A stretch of 64,000 bases of DNA from Butyrivibrio sp. INlla18. Its GTDB lineage: Bacteria > Bacillota > Clostridia > Lachnospirales > Lachnospiraceae. Each line of letters starts with the position of its first letter. The stretch's first letter is position 1. Both the position numbers and the translations under genes were made by a program. The DNA is taken from the NCBI RefSeq assembly GCF_900103635.1, contig NZ_FMXK01000010.1, positions 1 to 64,000 on the forward strand, given 5' to 3'. Of this stretch, positions 15,088-23,539 are shown piece after piece. Under the pieces are notes generated by a model. That model did not search any database and had not been told where the DNA came from. It saw only the letters and a list, made by a program, of their open reading frames with translations.

Positions 15088-16446
15088 TTATAAGTTTGTG
15101 TTATCTACTGGAGCTTCTGGTGCTACTGGAGCCTCAGCTGCTACAGGTGCTTCTGCTGCAACTGGAGCTACTGGTGTCTCCTGAACTGGTTCTGTCTGTA
15201 CAGGAGCAACTGGTGTTACAGGTGTTTCCTGAGCTGGAGCAACTGGAGTAGGCTGTACTGGAGCTACTGGTGTAGGCTGTACAGGAGTTGCCTGTACTGG
15301 AGCTGCCTGCAAAGCAGGAGCAACTGGAGCCTGCTGAACTGGTGATACAGAAACCTGCTGCATAGGTGCTACTGGTGTAGCCTGTACTGGCTGCTGCATT
15401 GGTGCTGCCCCCATTGGCATTGCCTGTCCAGGGATAGCTGGCTGAGCAACAACTTTTTTCTTCTTGTTCTCTTTACCCATTGTTACGTACTTATAGAATT
15501 TGTTTACATCATAACCAAGCTCTACTGCTGGGTTCTTGGCCTGAATTGTAGCCATGATGTTTGAAATTGTCTCAGTAAGATTTGCCATGTTCTTAGGAGC
15601 TTTGCAGATCTCATGAACATCGTACTTCTGATCAAATAATGTGATAGACTTACCTGTCTGTGAGTACATCCAACGAACATCTGAATACTTAACGATATCA
15701 AGTGTCTGACCAGCACTGATAACATAGTTTGGTGTGAAATATGTATTGAGCTGAGGAACAACTACTGATGTAGGATCAGCAAGTTCCATATTGATCTCCT
15801 GAGCATTCTGAAGAGTGAGATCTCTGATTGTCTTGTAGTAGCTAAGGAATCCTTTGATATTTACGATCACGATCACGATTGCTGCTACAAGGAAAATAAC
15901 TCCAAATACGATAGCTACTGGCTCTGAATCAGCATCTTTTACCCAAAGAGCCTTGCCCATGAAATACTCATCAAAGTAATCACGAGCTTCCTTGAGCTCA
16001 TCCTCGTCGTTCTCATCGTCTACATAGAATGTAATAGCTTCATCGATCACATCATTTGTGAGAGTGTAGATAGAACCTTCAACTTCAGCATATCCATCTT
16101 TTTGGATTCCCTGAGAGATGGCATCTGCCTGATCTTCTGAGCATCTAATGATATAGAGATCTTCGTAATAGTCATAAACGAAATAGTAAGCTTCAGATGA
16201 GTCGTAGTAACCGATCTGTACAGGATCTTCTGTAGCATAGATCATTACTCTCTTGCCTTCATCAAGCTTGTTATCGTTGTAAGCTTCTGAAAAATGAACT
16301 GCTGCCTCATCGTTTCTCAAGGCGCTTCCAAGATCACCTGCTGCAAAGCAGATAAAAGAAAGAACAACAAGTACTGCAGCAACGATCATCATGATCATGT
16401 TATGCTGATACTTCTTGTTGATAATAGGGCTGTTAATCTTATTCAT
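15088..16446 (-). CDS. Two-TM membrane protein with long Pro/Val/Ala repeat tail
   Basis: I do not recognise a family. I start it at MNKINSPI because AAACGGAGGAAAAAT precedes that ATG; 24 more in-frame residues upstream have no such site. The 452-residue protein has TM1 at about 17-38, an acidic outward domain (40-175, many D/E/Y), TM2 at about 178-200, and a cytosolic domain (200-340). The tail runs from about residue 345 with repeated Pro-Val-Ala-Pro, Thr-Pro-Val and Met-Gln-Gln units. The tail is low-complexity and probably extended and interaction-prone. It precedes metY on the same strand. Confidence 0.75.
   Translation of the reverse strand: MNKINSPIINKKYQHNMIMMIVAAVLVVLSFICFAAGDLGSALRNDEAAVHFSEAYNDNKLDEGKRVMIYATEDPVQIGYYDSSEAYYFVYDYYEDLYIIRCSEDQADAISQGIQKDGYAEVEGSIYTLTNDVIDEAITFYVDDENDEDELKEARDYFDEYFMGKALWVKDADSEPVAIVFGVIFLVAAIVIVIVNIKGFLSYYKTIRDLTLQNAQEINMELADPTSVVVPQLNTYFTPNYVISAGQTLDIVKYSDVRWMYSQTGKSITLFDQKYDVHEICKAPKNMANLTETISNIMATIQAKNPAVELGYDVNKFYKYVTMGKENKKKKVVAQPAIPGQAMPMGAAPMQQPVQATPVAPMQQVSVSPVQQAPVAPALQAAPVQATPVQPTPVAPVQPTPVAPAQETPVTPVAPVQTEPVQETPVAPVAAEAPVAAEAPVAPEAPVDNTNL
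15110..15430 (-). repeat. Degenerate tandem repeat encoding the Pro/Val/Ala tail
   Basis: Irregular units of about 15-36 bases such as ACTGGAGCTACTGGTG recur through this stretch (as read on +). They encode T/A-PVAPV-type peptide repeats. Such DNA can expand or contract by slippage, so length probably varies between strains. Confidence 0.7.
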
Positions 16447-16566
16447 ATATTTTTCCTCCGTTTTCCCCTCAAACACTTTATATAATTTACCATATACAGC
16501 CGATAAAAAAAATAACATTTTTCAGCAAATTAATTATGTATATAGACCTATTTTTGCAAAATAAAA

Positions 16567-16596
16567 CGCATGGTCCAAAAGCTCATGAACCATGCG
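16567..16596 (-). terminator. Terminator of the diaminopimelate dehydrogenase gene
   Basis: CGCATGGT (16567-16574) pairs with ACCATGCG (16589-16596). On the minus strand TTTTATTTT follows the stem, consistent with intrinsic termination after ddh. Confidence 0.7.
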
Positions 16597-16616
16597 AATC
16601 TATACTTTTTTACAGA

Positions 16617-17603
16617 TTAAAGAAGATGTGCTCTGAGCTCTTCTCCAGACTTATCAGAAAGATATGCTGGTGGAATATCAAGAATTGTCTTGCATCCCTT
16701 CATACCCTCGCTCTGCATACGGTGTGCAGCTCTTGCTACAGCTACAAGTACGCTTGTTGTGAACTCTGGGTTTGAATCAAGCTTCAAGCTATATTCGATA
16801 ATGTGGTTGTGCTCTTTGTCGGCACCAGTCTTACCACTTCTAAATACGAAACCACCATGAGCCATTCCGCTGTGGTTCTGTAATAGCTCTTCTTCGCTGA
16901 TGAAATGAACTGTTGTGTCATAATCAGCAAAGTAGTTTGGCATTTCCTTGATCTCTTTTTCTACAGTAGCTGCATCAGCTCCGTCCTCAAGAACTACAAA
17001 GCACTCTCTTGTGTGCTTCTGTCTTGTTGTAAGCTCAGGATTCTGACCACTTCTAACTGCCTCAAGTGCACTCTCAACTGGGATAGTGTACTGCTTGGCA
17101 TTCTTGACACCTTTGATCCTGCGGATTGCATCTGAGTGTCCCTGTGAAACACCCTTGCCCCAGAATGTATAATCATTGCCATCTGGAAGGATAGCGTTTG
17201 AATAAACTCTTGCAAGTGAGAACATTCCTGGATCCCAGCCACATGAGATAACTGCAACCTTGCCTGCTGCCTTAGCTGCCGCATCAACATTTGCAAAATG
17301 CTCAGGGATTCTGGCATGTGTATCAAAACTATCAACTACGTTGAACATAGCAGCGTACTCTGGAGTCTGAACTGGAAGGTCTGTAGCACTTCCGCCGCAG
17401 AGGATCATAACATCGATCTTGTCCTTGTAATCTGCTACATCGTTAACTGAAACAACAGGTACTCCCTTAGTTCTGATCTGAAGCGTAGCTGGATCTCTTC
17501 TGGTAAAAACAGCTACAAGCTCCATATCAGGCGCCTGCTCTACAGCGAGCTCAACACCCTTACCAAGGTTACCATATCCTAAAATACCGATCTTTGTACT
17601 CAT
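16617..17603 (-). CDS. ddh: meso-Diaminopimelate D-dehydrogenase
   Basis: This 328-residue NADP-dependent enzyme converts tetrahydrodipicolinate directly to meso-diaminopimelate, a lysine and peptidoglycan precursor. It has an N-terminal Rossmann motif GILGYGNLGKGVE and the substrate-domain hallmarks ISCGWDPGMFSLAR, FWGKGVSQGHSDAIR and RQKHTRECFVVL. The length matches the family (about 326). AGGAGG precedes the ATG. It is a one-gene shortcut for the DAP pathway found in some Clostridia and Bacteroidetes. It is bounded by a terminator and probably transcribed alone. Confidence 0.95.
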   Translation of the reverse strand: MSTKIGILGYGNLGKGVELAVEQAPDMELVAVFTRRDPATLQIRTKGVPVVSVNDVADYKDKIDVMILCGGSATDLPVQTPEYAAMFNVVDSFDTHARIPEHFANVDAAAKAAGKVAVISCGWDPGMFSLARVYSNAILPDGNDYTFWGKGVSQGHSDAIRRIKGVKNAKQYTIPVESALEAVRSGQNPELTTRQKHTRECFVVLEDGADAATVEKEIKEMPNYFADYDTTVHFISEEELLQNHSGMAHGGFVFRSGKTGADKEHNHIIEYSLKLDSNPEFTTSVLVAVARAAHRMQSEGMKGCKTILDIPPAYLSDKSGEELRAHLL

Positions 17604-17635
17604 CTATTCCTCCTAACGATCACTCTATGACTCTT

Positions 17636-18823
17636 TTACGAAATCTCTTCTATAATATCATTAAATCCAATGATAATAACATCTTTAGATGTTGGCATTT
17701 TTACAAAATAGTCATTGGTCAGGATCTTAAGCTTCTTGCCATCTTTTTTGGTGACAACTGTAACTTCCTGCACCATCTCTTTTCCCTCCTTGTAAGCCTT
17801 AAGGAGAGCAAGTCTTGAAAATGTATTGTTGAATATAACCTTCTCTTCGCCTTCACGCATCTCTATCCCTGCCTGTGTCAGTTCGTCAAAAGAACCTGTG
17901 GAAGGAATGAATTTATCAACATTATTCTTCATTATAAGGTAGCTGTTCTTGGACAGGTTACCATATACGATCAGCGGATATTTCTTGTAAATAGCTTCTA
18001 GTAAAAGATCTATAGTACCGAACTGTCCGCCGTCTGTAAGGACATCGTAGTTTACGGCTACATTTTTGGAAGATCCGCAAAGGAGCATGAACTCCTCTTT
18101 TGGCATAGGCTTAGCAAATAAAAAGCCCTGAATCTTCTGGCAGTCAAAGGACTGCATAAGCTTGAGCTGGCTTGAGTTCTCAACACCCTCAGCTACAGTC
18201 TCAAGATTAAGCCTGTGTGCAAGGTAAAAGATTGACTCGATAGCAACCTTACCTTCTGGTGTCTTACTGGTCTCCTGCATGAGGCCTTTGTCTATCTTAA
18301 GGACAGATACTGGCATCTCAGCCAGGAGCTTGATGGAAGTAGAACCACTTCCAAAGTCATCAATGGCAATCTTGATACCCTTTTCATGGATGTCCTTGCC
18401 CCAGCTTACTATATTCTCGTACTCACCTAAAAAAGCTGTCTCTGTAATCTCAACCTCAAACAAGCTCTTGTCTACTTCATATCTCTTGAGAAGTCTCTCA
18501 AGCCTGCTGGCGAAGTCTTTCTCGTTGACATGGCGCTGTGAAAAATTGACAGATATAGGAACAGCACGGTCTCCAAGTTCCTTAATGGTCTTACAGGCTT
18601 CCTCCGCCACAAACCAATCAAGGAAAGTGATAGCATTTGTTTTCTCAAGTTCAGGTATAAATTCTGAAGGCATCTTGATATTGCCATCAGCATCCTTCCA
18701 ACGAACCAGTGCTTCTGCACTAACCAATATCCCAGTGTTGGCATTATACTGTGGTTGATAATATGCAATTAATTCATGAGACTCCATGGCCTCAAACAAG
18801 TCATCAACTAAAGTTGGCTCCAA
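17636..18823 (-). CDS. EAL-domain cyclic di-GMP phosphodiesterase
   Basis: This 395-residue protein starts with an EAL domain (about residues 15-255), which hydrolyses c-di-GMP. The signature EAL is in SAEALVRW, with later catalytic/metal motifs VEITETAF, IAIDDFGSGST, VLKIDKG and VAEGVE. All appear intact, so activity is likely. The remaining 140 residues form a PAS-like alpha/beta region (YPLIVYGNLSKNSYLIM ... VIIIGFNDI). The start is TTG at 18823 with AGAGG upstream. An ATG 13 codons later is an alternative and would not touch the domain. Nearby flagellar-type promoter signals hint at c-di-GMP control of motility, but that link is inferred. Confidence 0.88.
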   Translation of the reverse strand: MEPTLVDDLFEAMESHELIAYYQPQYNANTGILVSAEALVRWKDADGNIKMPSEFIPELEKTNAITFLDWFVAEEACKTIKELGDRAVPISVNFSQRHVNEKDFASRLERLLKRYEVDKSLFEVEITETAFLGEYENIVSWGKDIHEKGIKIAIDDFGSGSTSIKLLAEMPVSVLKIDKGLMQETSKTPEGKVAIESIFYLAHRLNLETVAEGVENSSQLKLMQSFDCQKIQGFLFAKPMPKEEFMLLCGSSKNVAVNYDVLTDGGQFGTIDLLLEAIYKKYPLIVYGNLSKNSYLIMKNNVDKFIPSTGSFDELTQAGIEMREGEEKVIFNNTFSRLALLKAYKEGKEMVQEVTVVTKKDGKKLKILTNDYFVKMPTSKDVIIIGFNDIIEEIS

Positions 18824-19173
18824 TATGTGCCTCTTTCTTAAATTTTTTTGTGATTAGTTTTGGAATTTCCCCACTGATGTCAGAACAACATCTCTTGATT
18901 CTCATTATACCAACTTATTGAATATTTTATTCATGTTAAGTGTGACAATTTTGTGATTTTTTTGAAGCTTTTTTTCAATGTGAGATTCCAAAAATGTAGC
19001 TTTACTTCAACACTTTAAAGGGATGTGTAATAAAAAAAAATCCCTTAGTTAATCATTACGAAACCCTCTTCAAAAAATGCATAAAAAATGTATGATATGC
19101 ATAAAAAAATACTCATTCCCCTGGAAAAGTAGAATGAGTATTTTATATTAATCTAAAATTTACTTTTTATCGT
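18824..19173. other. 350-base AT-rich intergenic region with two hairpins
   Basis: No gene is seen. AAGGGAT/ATCCCTT (19018-19046) forms a small hairpin with an A-run in the loop. AAATACTCATTC (19107-19118) pairs perfectly with GAATGAGTATTT (19132-19143) and is a likely bidirectional terminator for the DUF4003 gene. The part next to the EAL gene is AT-rich and presumably contains its promoter. Confidence 0.65.
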
Positions 19174-20160
19174 TTAGTTTGAAGATATGCTTGCTATGCT
19201 ACTGCACATAACTACAATAAGCATAAAGGTAACTTCCTGAGCAATGGTAACAGCTATCGTATTTCCAATGGCTGAACTTGCAGGATTTTTCTCTTCATTA
19301 TAAATTGCAGCGGTGATCATACTAGCATACATGAGCCTTGTCTCTTTGCTCATATCAAGAACGCCCAAGCCTTTCTGACTTCTAAGGTAAACTTCAGCTT
19401 CTACAACATCCTGGATAAGCTGTTCCTGATCTACATCAAGATCAACAAGGCAACCCAGCATTGAAAGCTCATAGTTCTTTCCGTAAGGAGCGCCTGCTGC
19501 CTTAAATGCATCATATAGATTCAACGCCTTCTCGCATTTTTCCTCTGAAGATCCACCAAGTGCTGTGATAACCTGCGCAAGTGAATAAACATCATTGTCA
19601 TGGAAGATGAATTTCTTTTTAAGGATCTGATATGAATCCTCAAGCTCTGTAAGGATATCGTCTACGTTCTTGTCACTCATAGCAAGAAGAACAGCAAAAC
19701 ATGTATCTTCATCTGTTGTAAGGAATGGGTGTTTCTCTTTCATTCCTTTCATGATCTGGCTTGTTCTATCAACGATAACATCTGCATTTCCCACTCTCTT
19801 AGAATCACAGATGACCATTGCTGCAACTGCTCTGTAGATAGAGCCCATGAGCTTGCCTTCTTTTAACTTGTCATAAACTGCAACAGCATCCTCAAGATAC
19901 TTCTCTGGCTGACCACTTACAGCCATCTTGGATGAAACGATAACCTCGTTAAATCCGCGGAAATATGAGAAATAGTTTTCCTCCTTCTGAAGGATCTTTT
20001 GACATTCCTTAACATATTCTGCATCTACTTCTCTGCCATTCTGTGTAAAAGCGCTACTAGCAGCAACTTTGATAAGTCCATACTCTAAGATAAAAGCCTT
20101 TCCCATGGCATATCTATTTTCAGCAAATAAATCACATCTTTTTTTAATTAAGTCTTTCAT
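19174..20160 (-). CDS. DUF4003 family protein
   Basis: The 328-residue, mostly helical protein matches my recollection of DUF4003 (Pfam PF13170). It has the N-terminal CDLFAENRYAMGKAF, FRGFNEVIVSSKMA, the central TTDEDTCFAVLLAMSD, and a hydrophobic C-terminal segment of about 40 residues (SAIGNTIAVTIAQEVTFMLI) that may insert in the membrane. The function is unknown. Its first 17 bases overlap the end of the upstream membrane protein gene, showing translational coupling. Confidence 0.8.
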   Translation of the reverse strand: MKDLIKKRCDLFAENRYAMGKAFILEYGLIKVAASSAFTQNGREVDAEYVKECQKILQKEENYFSYFRGFNEVIVSSKMAVSGQPEKYLEDAVAVYDKLKEGKLMGSIYRAVAAMVICDSKRVGNADVIVDRTSQIMKGMKEKHPFLTTDEDTCFAVLLAMSDKNVDDILTELEDSYQILKKKFIFHDNDVYSLAQVITALGGSSEEKCEKALNLYDAFKAAGAPYGKNYELSMLGCLVDLDVDQEQLIQDVVEAEVYLRSQKGLGVLDMSKETRLMYASMITAAIYNEEKNPASSAIGNTIAVTIAQEVTFMLIVVMCSSIASISSN

Positions 20161-20809
20161 ACATTTTCTCCTTTGTTATTGTCGCGATTCCCCAAAATAG
20201 TAATGGAGAATACTTGATCACATGCGCCTTTAAAGAGTCTGCAATTAACATGGATCCTGATTCAGGGTCAATATACAGATCAGCGTTAAGAACATATCTG
20301 AATGCTATCGAGATCAGCGCCAGTACAAATGGCACCAAAGCAAGCAGATAGTACTTTGAGCCTGCTACCTTTCCTCTAAATGAGGCTACCACAAAGAACA
20401 CAAGAAACGCAAGTCTTATAAGTATCTCAAATCCTGCATCTCCGATTGCATCAATGAGCCAATAGGTTGAAGGCGGGCTCATTAGCGTATCCTTCATCTG
20501 TAACAACTCATAAATGTAATAGAACATTATCAAAAGAGCTATGACCTTACTGATAGTCTTTTTCTCTGCCTTTTCTATGAGGGTTATGATCAGGAGAGCG
20601 TCCAACACAAACCTTATCAATGTGCCTGTCATAAGTTCCCTGAACAAGTCTGGAAACTCATCTTTCATATCCCAGTAAATTGAACCCACTACTATATGCT
20701 TGATGCACACTGAGATAGCAAACACGATTGTCATCACTATAAATGCTATCTTGGCGTGCTTTCGTTTTTCGTCCATATTGTTTGCGGTGTAAGTTACCAT
20801 GCCATCCAT
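20144..20809 (-). CDS. Multi-pass membrane protein of unknown function
   Basis: The 221-residue product has about six membrane helices (near residues 20-42, 62-80, 86-104, 120-145, 152-172 and 195-212) and no motif I recognise. Its stop overlaps the DUF4003 start by 17 bases. The two probably act together, possibly as membrane anchor and partner. The ATG is preceded by GGGAGGT on the minus strand. Confidence 0.7.
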   Translation of the reverse strand: MDGMVTYTANNMDEKRKHAKIAFIVMTIVFAISVCIKHIVVGSIYWDMKDEFPDLFRELMTGTLIRFVLDALLIITLIEKAEKKTISKVIALLIMFYYIYELLQMKDTLMSPPSTYWLIDAIGDAGFEILIRLAFLVFFVVASFRGKVAGSKYYLLALVPFVLALISIAFRYVLNADLYIDPESGSMLIADSLKAHVIKYSPLLFWGIATITKEKMYERLN

Positions 20810-20962
20810 TTTACGACCTCCCGTTGTCTATATAACTAGTATACAAGCTTATCAGGGAAAATGTTGCGGGAAAACCTGCAATTCACATATTATTGAATTT
20901 GAGGTAAACTCATATAAGATTGTAATATCTAAAACTCAAATAACTCAGGGGGACAATCACAT

Positions 20963-21763
20963 ATGGAACTTAAGAAGGTAACATGCCCAAGTTGCGGCAG
21001 TTCAGAGATAGAGAAGATAAGCGATGAACAGTACAAGTGCTCATATTGCGGCGCAACCTTCATGATCGATTATGACGAAGAGGACGCGCAGATCATCAGC
21101 AAGGAAAAAGAGCTGACAATGCAGAGGGAGCGCTTCGAACATGAAGAAAAGCTTCTAAAAGAAGCTCAAACAAGCACATCAGGAAAAAATGCGCCACGAT
21201 TCTTTGCACTATTTATGTTTGTAATGATTGTAGCAATTTTAGCGCTGTCTCTTTTTGCAAGTATTTATGAGCCAAACAATAGCTCTTCAACAGAATCACA
21301 AACAGAACAAACCTCAAAGAAAAAGTCACAATATCGTCTCCTCGACTCTAGCGACATCTCAGCAGGCATCGACCTTTCAGAATTCAAAAAAGCCGCTGAT
21401 ACTTTCGCACAGAACAAAAAAGAAGCCTACACCGGCTCTTGGACTCAGGCAGGCGAGCCAAAGTTTGTTGCGGAATATCTCTTAAATAGCGACGACGCCA
21501 ACATGCTCTGGTTCTTTTACGAGTATACCTGGGAAAAAGAAGGAAGCGACCCAGAAAAGCGCTATGTTGCTGTCCACTTTGACGACATCCGCATGACTGA
21601 AGATGGCAAGATCAAGTCCAATTACCGCCCAGAAGAATATTACCACAGTGAATTTTTAGGCAACAGCTTGGTTAGCGGCTACTTCGATTTCGATTCCGCT
21701 TACAGAGAGACGATTACCGCTCATCCAGAGAGCACAGTTACTGAGATTACGCTTGCTGATTGA
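20963..21763 (+). CDS. Zinc-ribbon single-TM protein
   Basis: This 266-residue protein has an N-terminal TFIIB-like zinc ribbon (CPSCGSSEI...YKCSYCGATF, residues 8-32), an acidic helix rich in E/K (35-65), one TM segment (about 75-97), an S/T/Q-rich linker and an exported domain of about 150 residues. It has the same plan as the gene at 2318 and the one at 30170. The function is unknown. GGGGG precedes the ATG. The next small gene starts 10 bases after its stop. Confidence 0.75.
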   Translation: MELKKVTCPSCGSSEIEKISDEQYKCSYCGATFMIDYDEEDAQIISKEKELTMQRERFEHEEKLLKEAQTSTSGKNAPRFFALFMFVMIVAILALSLFASIYEPNNSSSTESQTEQTSKKKSQYRLLDSSDISAGIDLSEFKKAADTFAQNKKEAYTGSWTQAGEPKFVAEYLLNSDDANMLWFFYEYTWEKEGSDPEKRYVAVHFDDIRMTEDGKIKSNYRPEEYYHSEFLGNSLVSGYFDFDSAYRETITAHPESTVTEITLAD

Positions 21764-21773
21764 GGAGGCACTT

Positions 21774-21947
21774 ATGGAAACTTGGTATTACGTAGTTGAA
21801 AGCATTGACGGCGATTACGCCAATTTAAGAAGAACAGACATTGAAAGTTCAGAACTTAAGCTAGTTGCGAGAGCTCTTTTACCAGAAGGAATCGCAGAAG
21901 GAACAAACTTAAAATACGAGCTCATGCAGTATTCAATCGTAGAATAA
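21774..21947 (+). CDS. Small protein, DUF3006-like
   Basis: The 57-residue protein METWYYVVESIDGDYANLRR... ends LLPEGIAEGTNLKYELMQ. Its layout resembles DUF3006: a short beta strand ending in a charged turn, then LPEG.xEGx.L. I start it at 21774 because TGAGGAGGCACTT lies directly before this ATG. It is translationally adjacent to the zinc-ribbon gene. The stop codon touches a palindromic repeat, which probably terminates the transcript. Confidence 0.65.
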   Translation: METWYYVVESIDGDYANLRRTDIESSELKLVARALLPEGIAEGTNLKYELMQYSIVE

Positions 21948-22025
21948 ATGAGCCACAGGGACGGGGTTTGTGGCTCACTTTCACAAAAATGAGCCCTAAC
22001 CTCCGTCCCTAGGGCTCATTTTTTC
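21948..22025. repeat. REPIN-like palindrome (two inverted half-units)
   Basis: Half-unit 1 is at 21950-21976 (core AGGGACGGGG) and half-unit 2 at 21991-22017 (inverse orientation, core CTCCGTCCCT), with an A/T spacer and a T-run after. It fills the gap between two convergent stop codons exactly, starting 1 base after one and overlapping the other. Confidence 0.85.
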
Positions 22026-23334
22026 ATCCTACTTCGCTGCCTCCCCACTCTACTACTGTGAAGCCGGCTCTATGTGGTGTTTCGATCTCCTGCTTAGAAA
22101 TATTGATGTAGTTGTCGCAGCCATAATATGTCATGAACACGCGGATCACTGTGTCTGGCTCAGGACTGATCTTAAGTTCTGAATGGTCTGTGTACTCATC
22201 AGTCTGGAAACGAATGATGTTGTACTTGTTGCCCTCCATCTTTGGAAGCCAGTAGGCAACGAACTCCTCAGTTTCTTTTTCATTAAGTCCCAGCTGTGGA
22301 AGGGTGGTTCTAAGGAAGCTTTCAGTATCTGCTCCTGCGATGCAGAATCCGTCGTGGAATGTGTAGGTTGACTGAAGCATTGCTTCCCAGAACAGATAGT
22401 CAAAAGACTCATCGTCAAGATGTATGGTTCCATCTGAATCCGCAGTCACTGTCCAGCCATTATCTTCGTTAAAAGCAGGATCTGTATCTGTAAAATAGCC
22501 ATCAATACTAAGTTCCACCGAAACCTCAGTGCCATCTTCTTCAGGATAAAGATAAATTGCAGGCTTAAGGCAAGGCACCTCCTGGGCTTGGTTCCTATAA
22601 TAAATAACGCTATAATCTGCAGAAAGAGCGGCCTCTATATCAACGCCCGTATTAATCGTCGTAGCAATTCCAGGATTGAAAGTGATGTAGCCGTCTCCAT
22701 CATTTACATTGTACTCATCTCCAAGCTTCTCCACATCTTCCTTCGTCGCCTCGTCACCATTTATAAAATACGTGGTCTCACTTGTCTCAAACTCAGTGCA
22801 AAGCGCCAGCTCAAGATCCAAGTATACTTCATCCTCATCAGCCTTAAAAATGTACTCGTAAAGCCACACAGAATCAGTCCCCGCCTGCTCCCGATCATAA
22901 AAGAAAAAGCTTTTTTTATCATAATAACTGAAATTTCCATATTGTCCATAAAACGGGAAGCCCTCGGTAGCAAGGGACTTAACTTCGCCATCAGCGTAGG
23001 TGAAAAGCTCTGCTCCGCAGTTCTCAATTGATGGATCATCCACAACTGCCAGCTCGTAAACATCATCTTCATCCAAATGCAAAAGAGCTGCTGTAAATCC
23101 GCCGCCCGTTGTATCAAGCTTTTCTGTTAAAAGAGCTCTGTATGCATCGATCCCTTCCCCTTCAAGAGCTTCCTTTGTGGTACTCACTACATATGAAGCG
23201 CCTGTTCCGCTACCATCTGATTCACTTCCATTATCTATCGAAGGCTTTGCATTCTCCTGCCCTGCAGAAGCTCCGCAGCCTGAAATTGCCATAATAACTG
23301 CCATTCCCAATGGCAAAAGTCTAAATTTTTTCAT
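22024..23334 (-). CDS. Lipoprotein of unknown function with KPAIYLYPE-type C-terminal domain
   Basis: The 436-residue exported lipoprotein has the signal MKKFRLLPLGMAVIMAISGC with lipobox Cys20. A Ser/Gly linker and a region of about 190 residues with acidic strands follow. From about residue 255 the C-terminal domain starts CLKPAIYLYPEEDGTEVSV. I know this KPxIYLYPE domain as a widespread uncharacterised family, with YLFWEA and YINI further on. It is anchored outside the membrane. It probably has its own promoter, since no gene lies close upstream. Confidence 0.75.
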   Translation of the reverse strand: MKKFRLLPLGMAVIMAISGCGASAGQENAKPSIDNGSESDGSGTGASYVVSTTKEALEGEGIDAYRALLTEKLDTTGGGFTAALLHLDEDDVYELAVVDDPSIENCGAELFTYADGEVKSLATEGFPFYGQYGNFSYYDKKSFFFYDREQAGTDSVWLYEYIFKADEDEVYLDLELALCTEFETSETTYFINGDEATKEDVEKLGDEYNVNDGDGYITFNPGIATTINTGVDIEAALSADYSVIYYRNQAQEVPCLKPAIYLYPEEDGTEVSVELSIDGYFTDTDPAFNEDNGWTVTADSDGTIHLDDESFDYLFWEAMLQSTYTFHDGFCIAGADTESFLRTTLPQLGLNEKETEEFVAYWLPKMEGNKYNIIRFQTDEYTDHSELKISPEPDTVIRVFMTYYGCDNYINISKQEIETPHRAGFTVVEWGGSEVG

Positions 23335-23505
23335 ACCTCTTTATCCCCTGCCTGTATATAAACATGCGCAATTCAGTAAATATGCGCATTCCAACTATAT
23401 CAAAATTATATTTTTAACCGACTTATTTTAACACAGATAAAAAGGAAAGATAAACCGACATATTCGATAAAATCCAGCAATTTCCTGTATTTCGAACACA
23501 AAGAA

Positions 23506-23532
23506 ACACCCACCGCCTTATGCGATGGGTGT
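23506..23532 (-). terminator. Hairpin after the GH127 gene
   Basis: ACACCCA (23506-23512) pairs with TGGGTGT (23526-23532). It lies 8 bases past the GH127 stop on the minus strand, followed by a T-rich stretch. Confidence 0.6.
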
Positions 23533-23539
23533 CTCAAAA

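Noticed and set aside
22588-23031. 147-codon frame on + within the lipoprotein gene
   Set aside because: It is antisense to a clear lipoprotein gene with good signal peptide and has no ribosome site; it is a shadow of the real gene.
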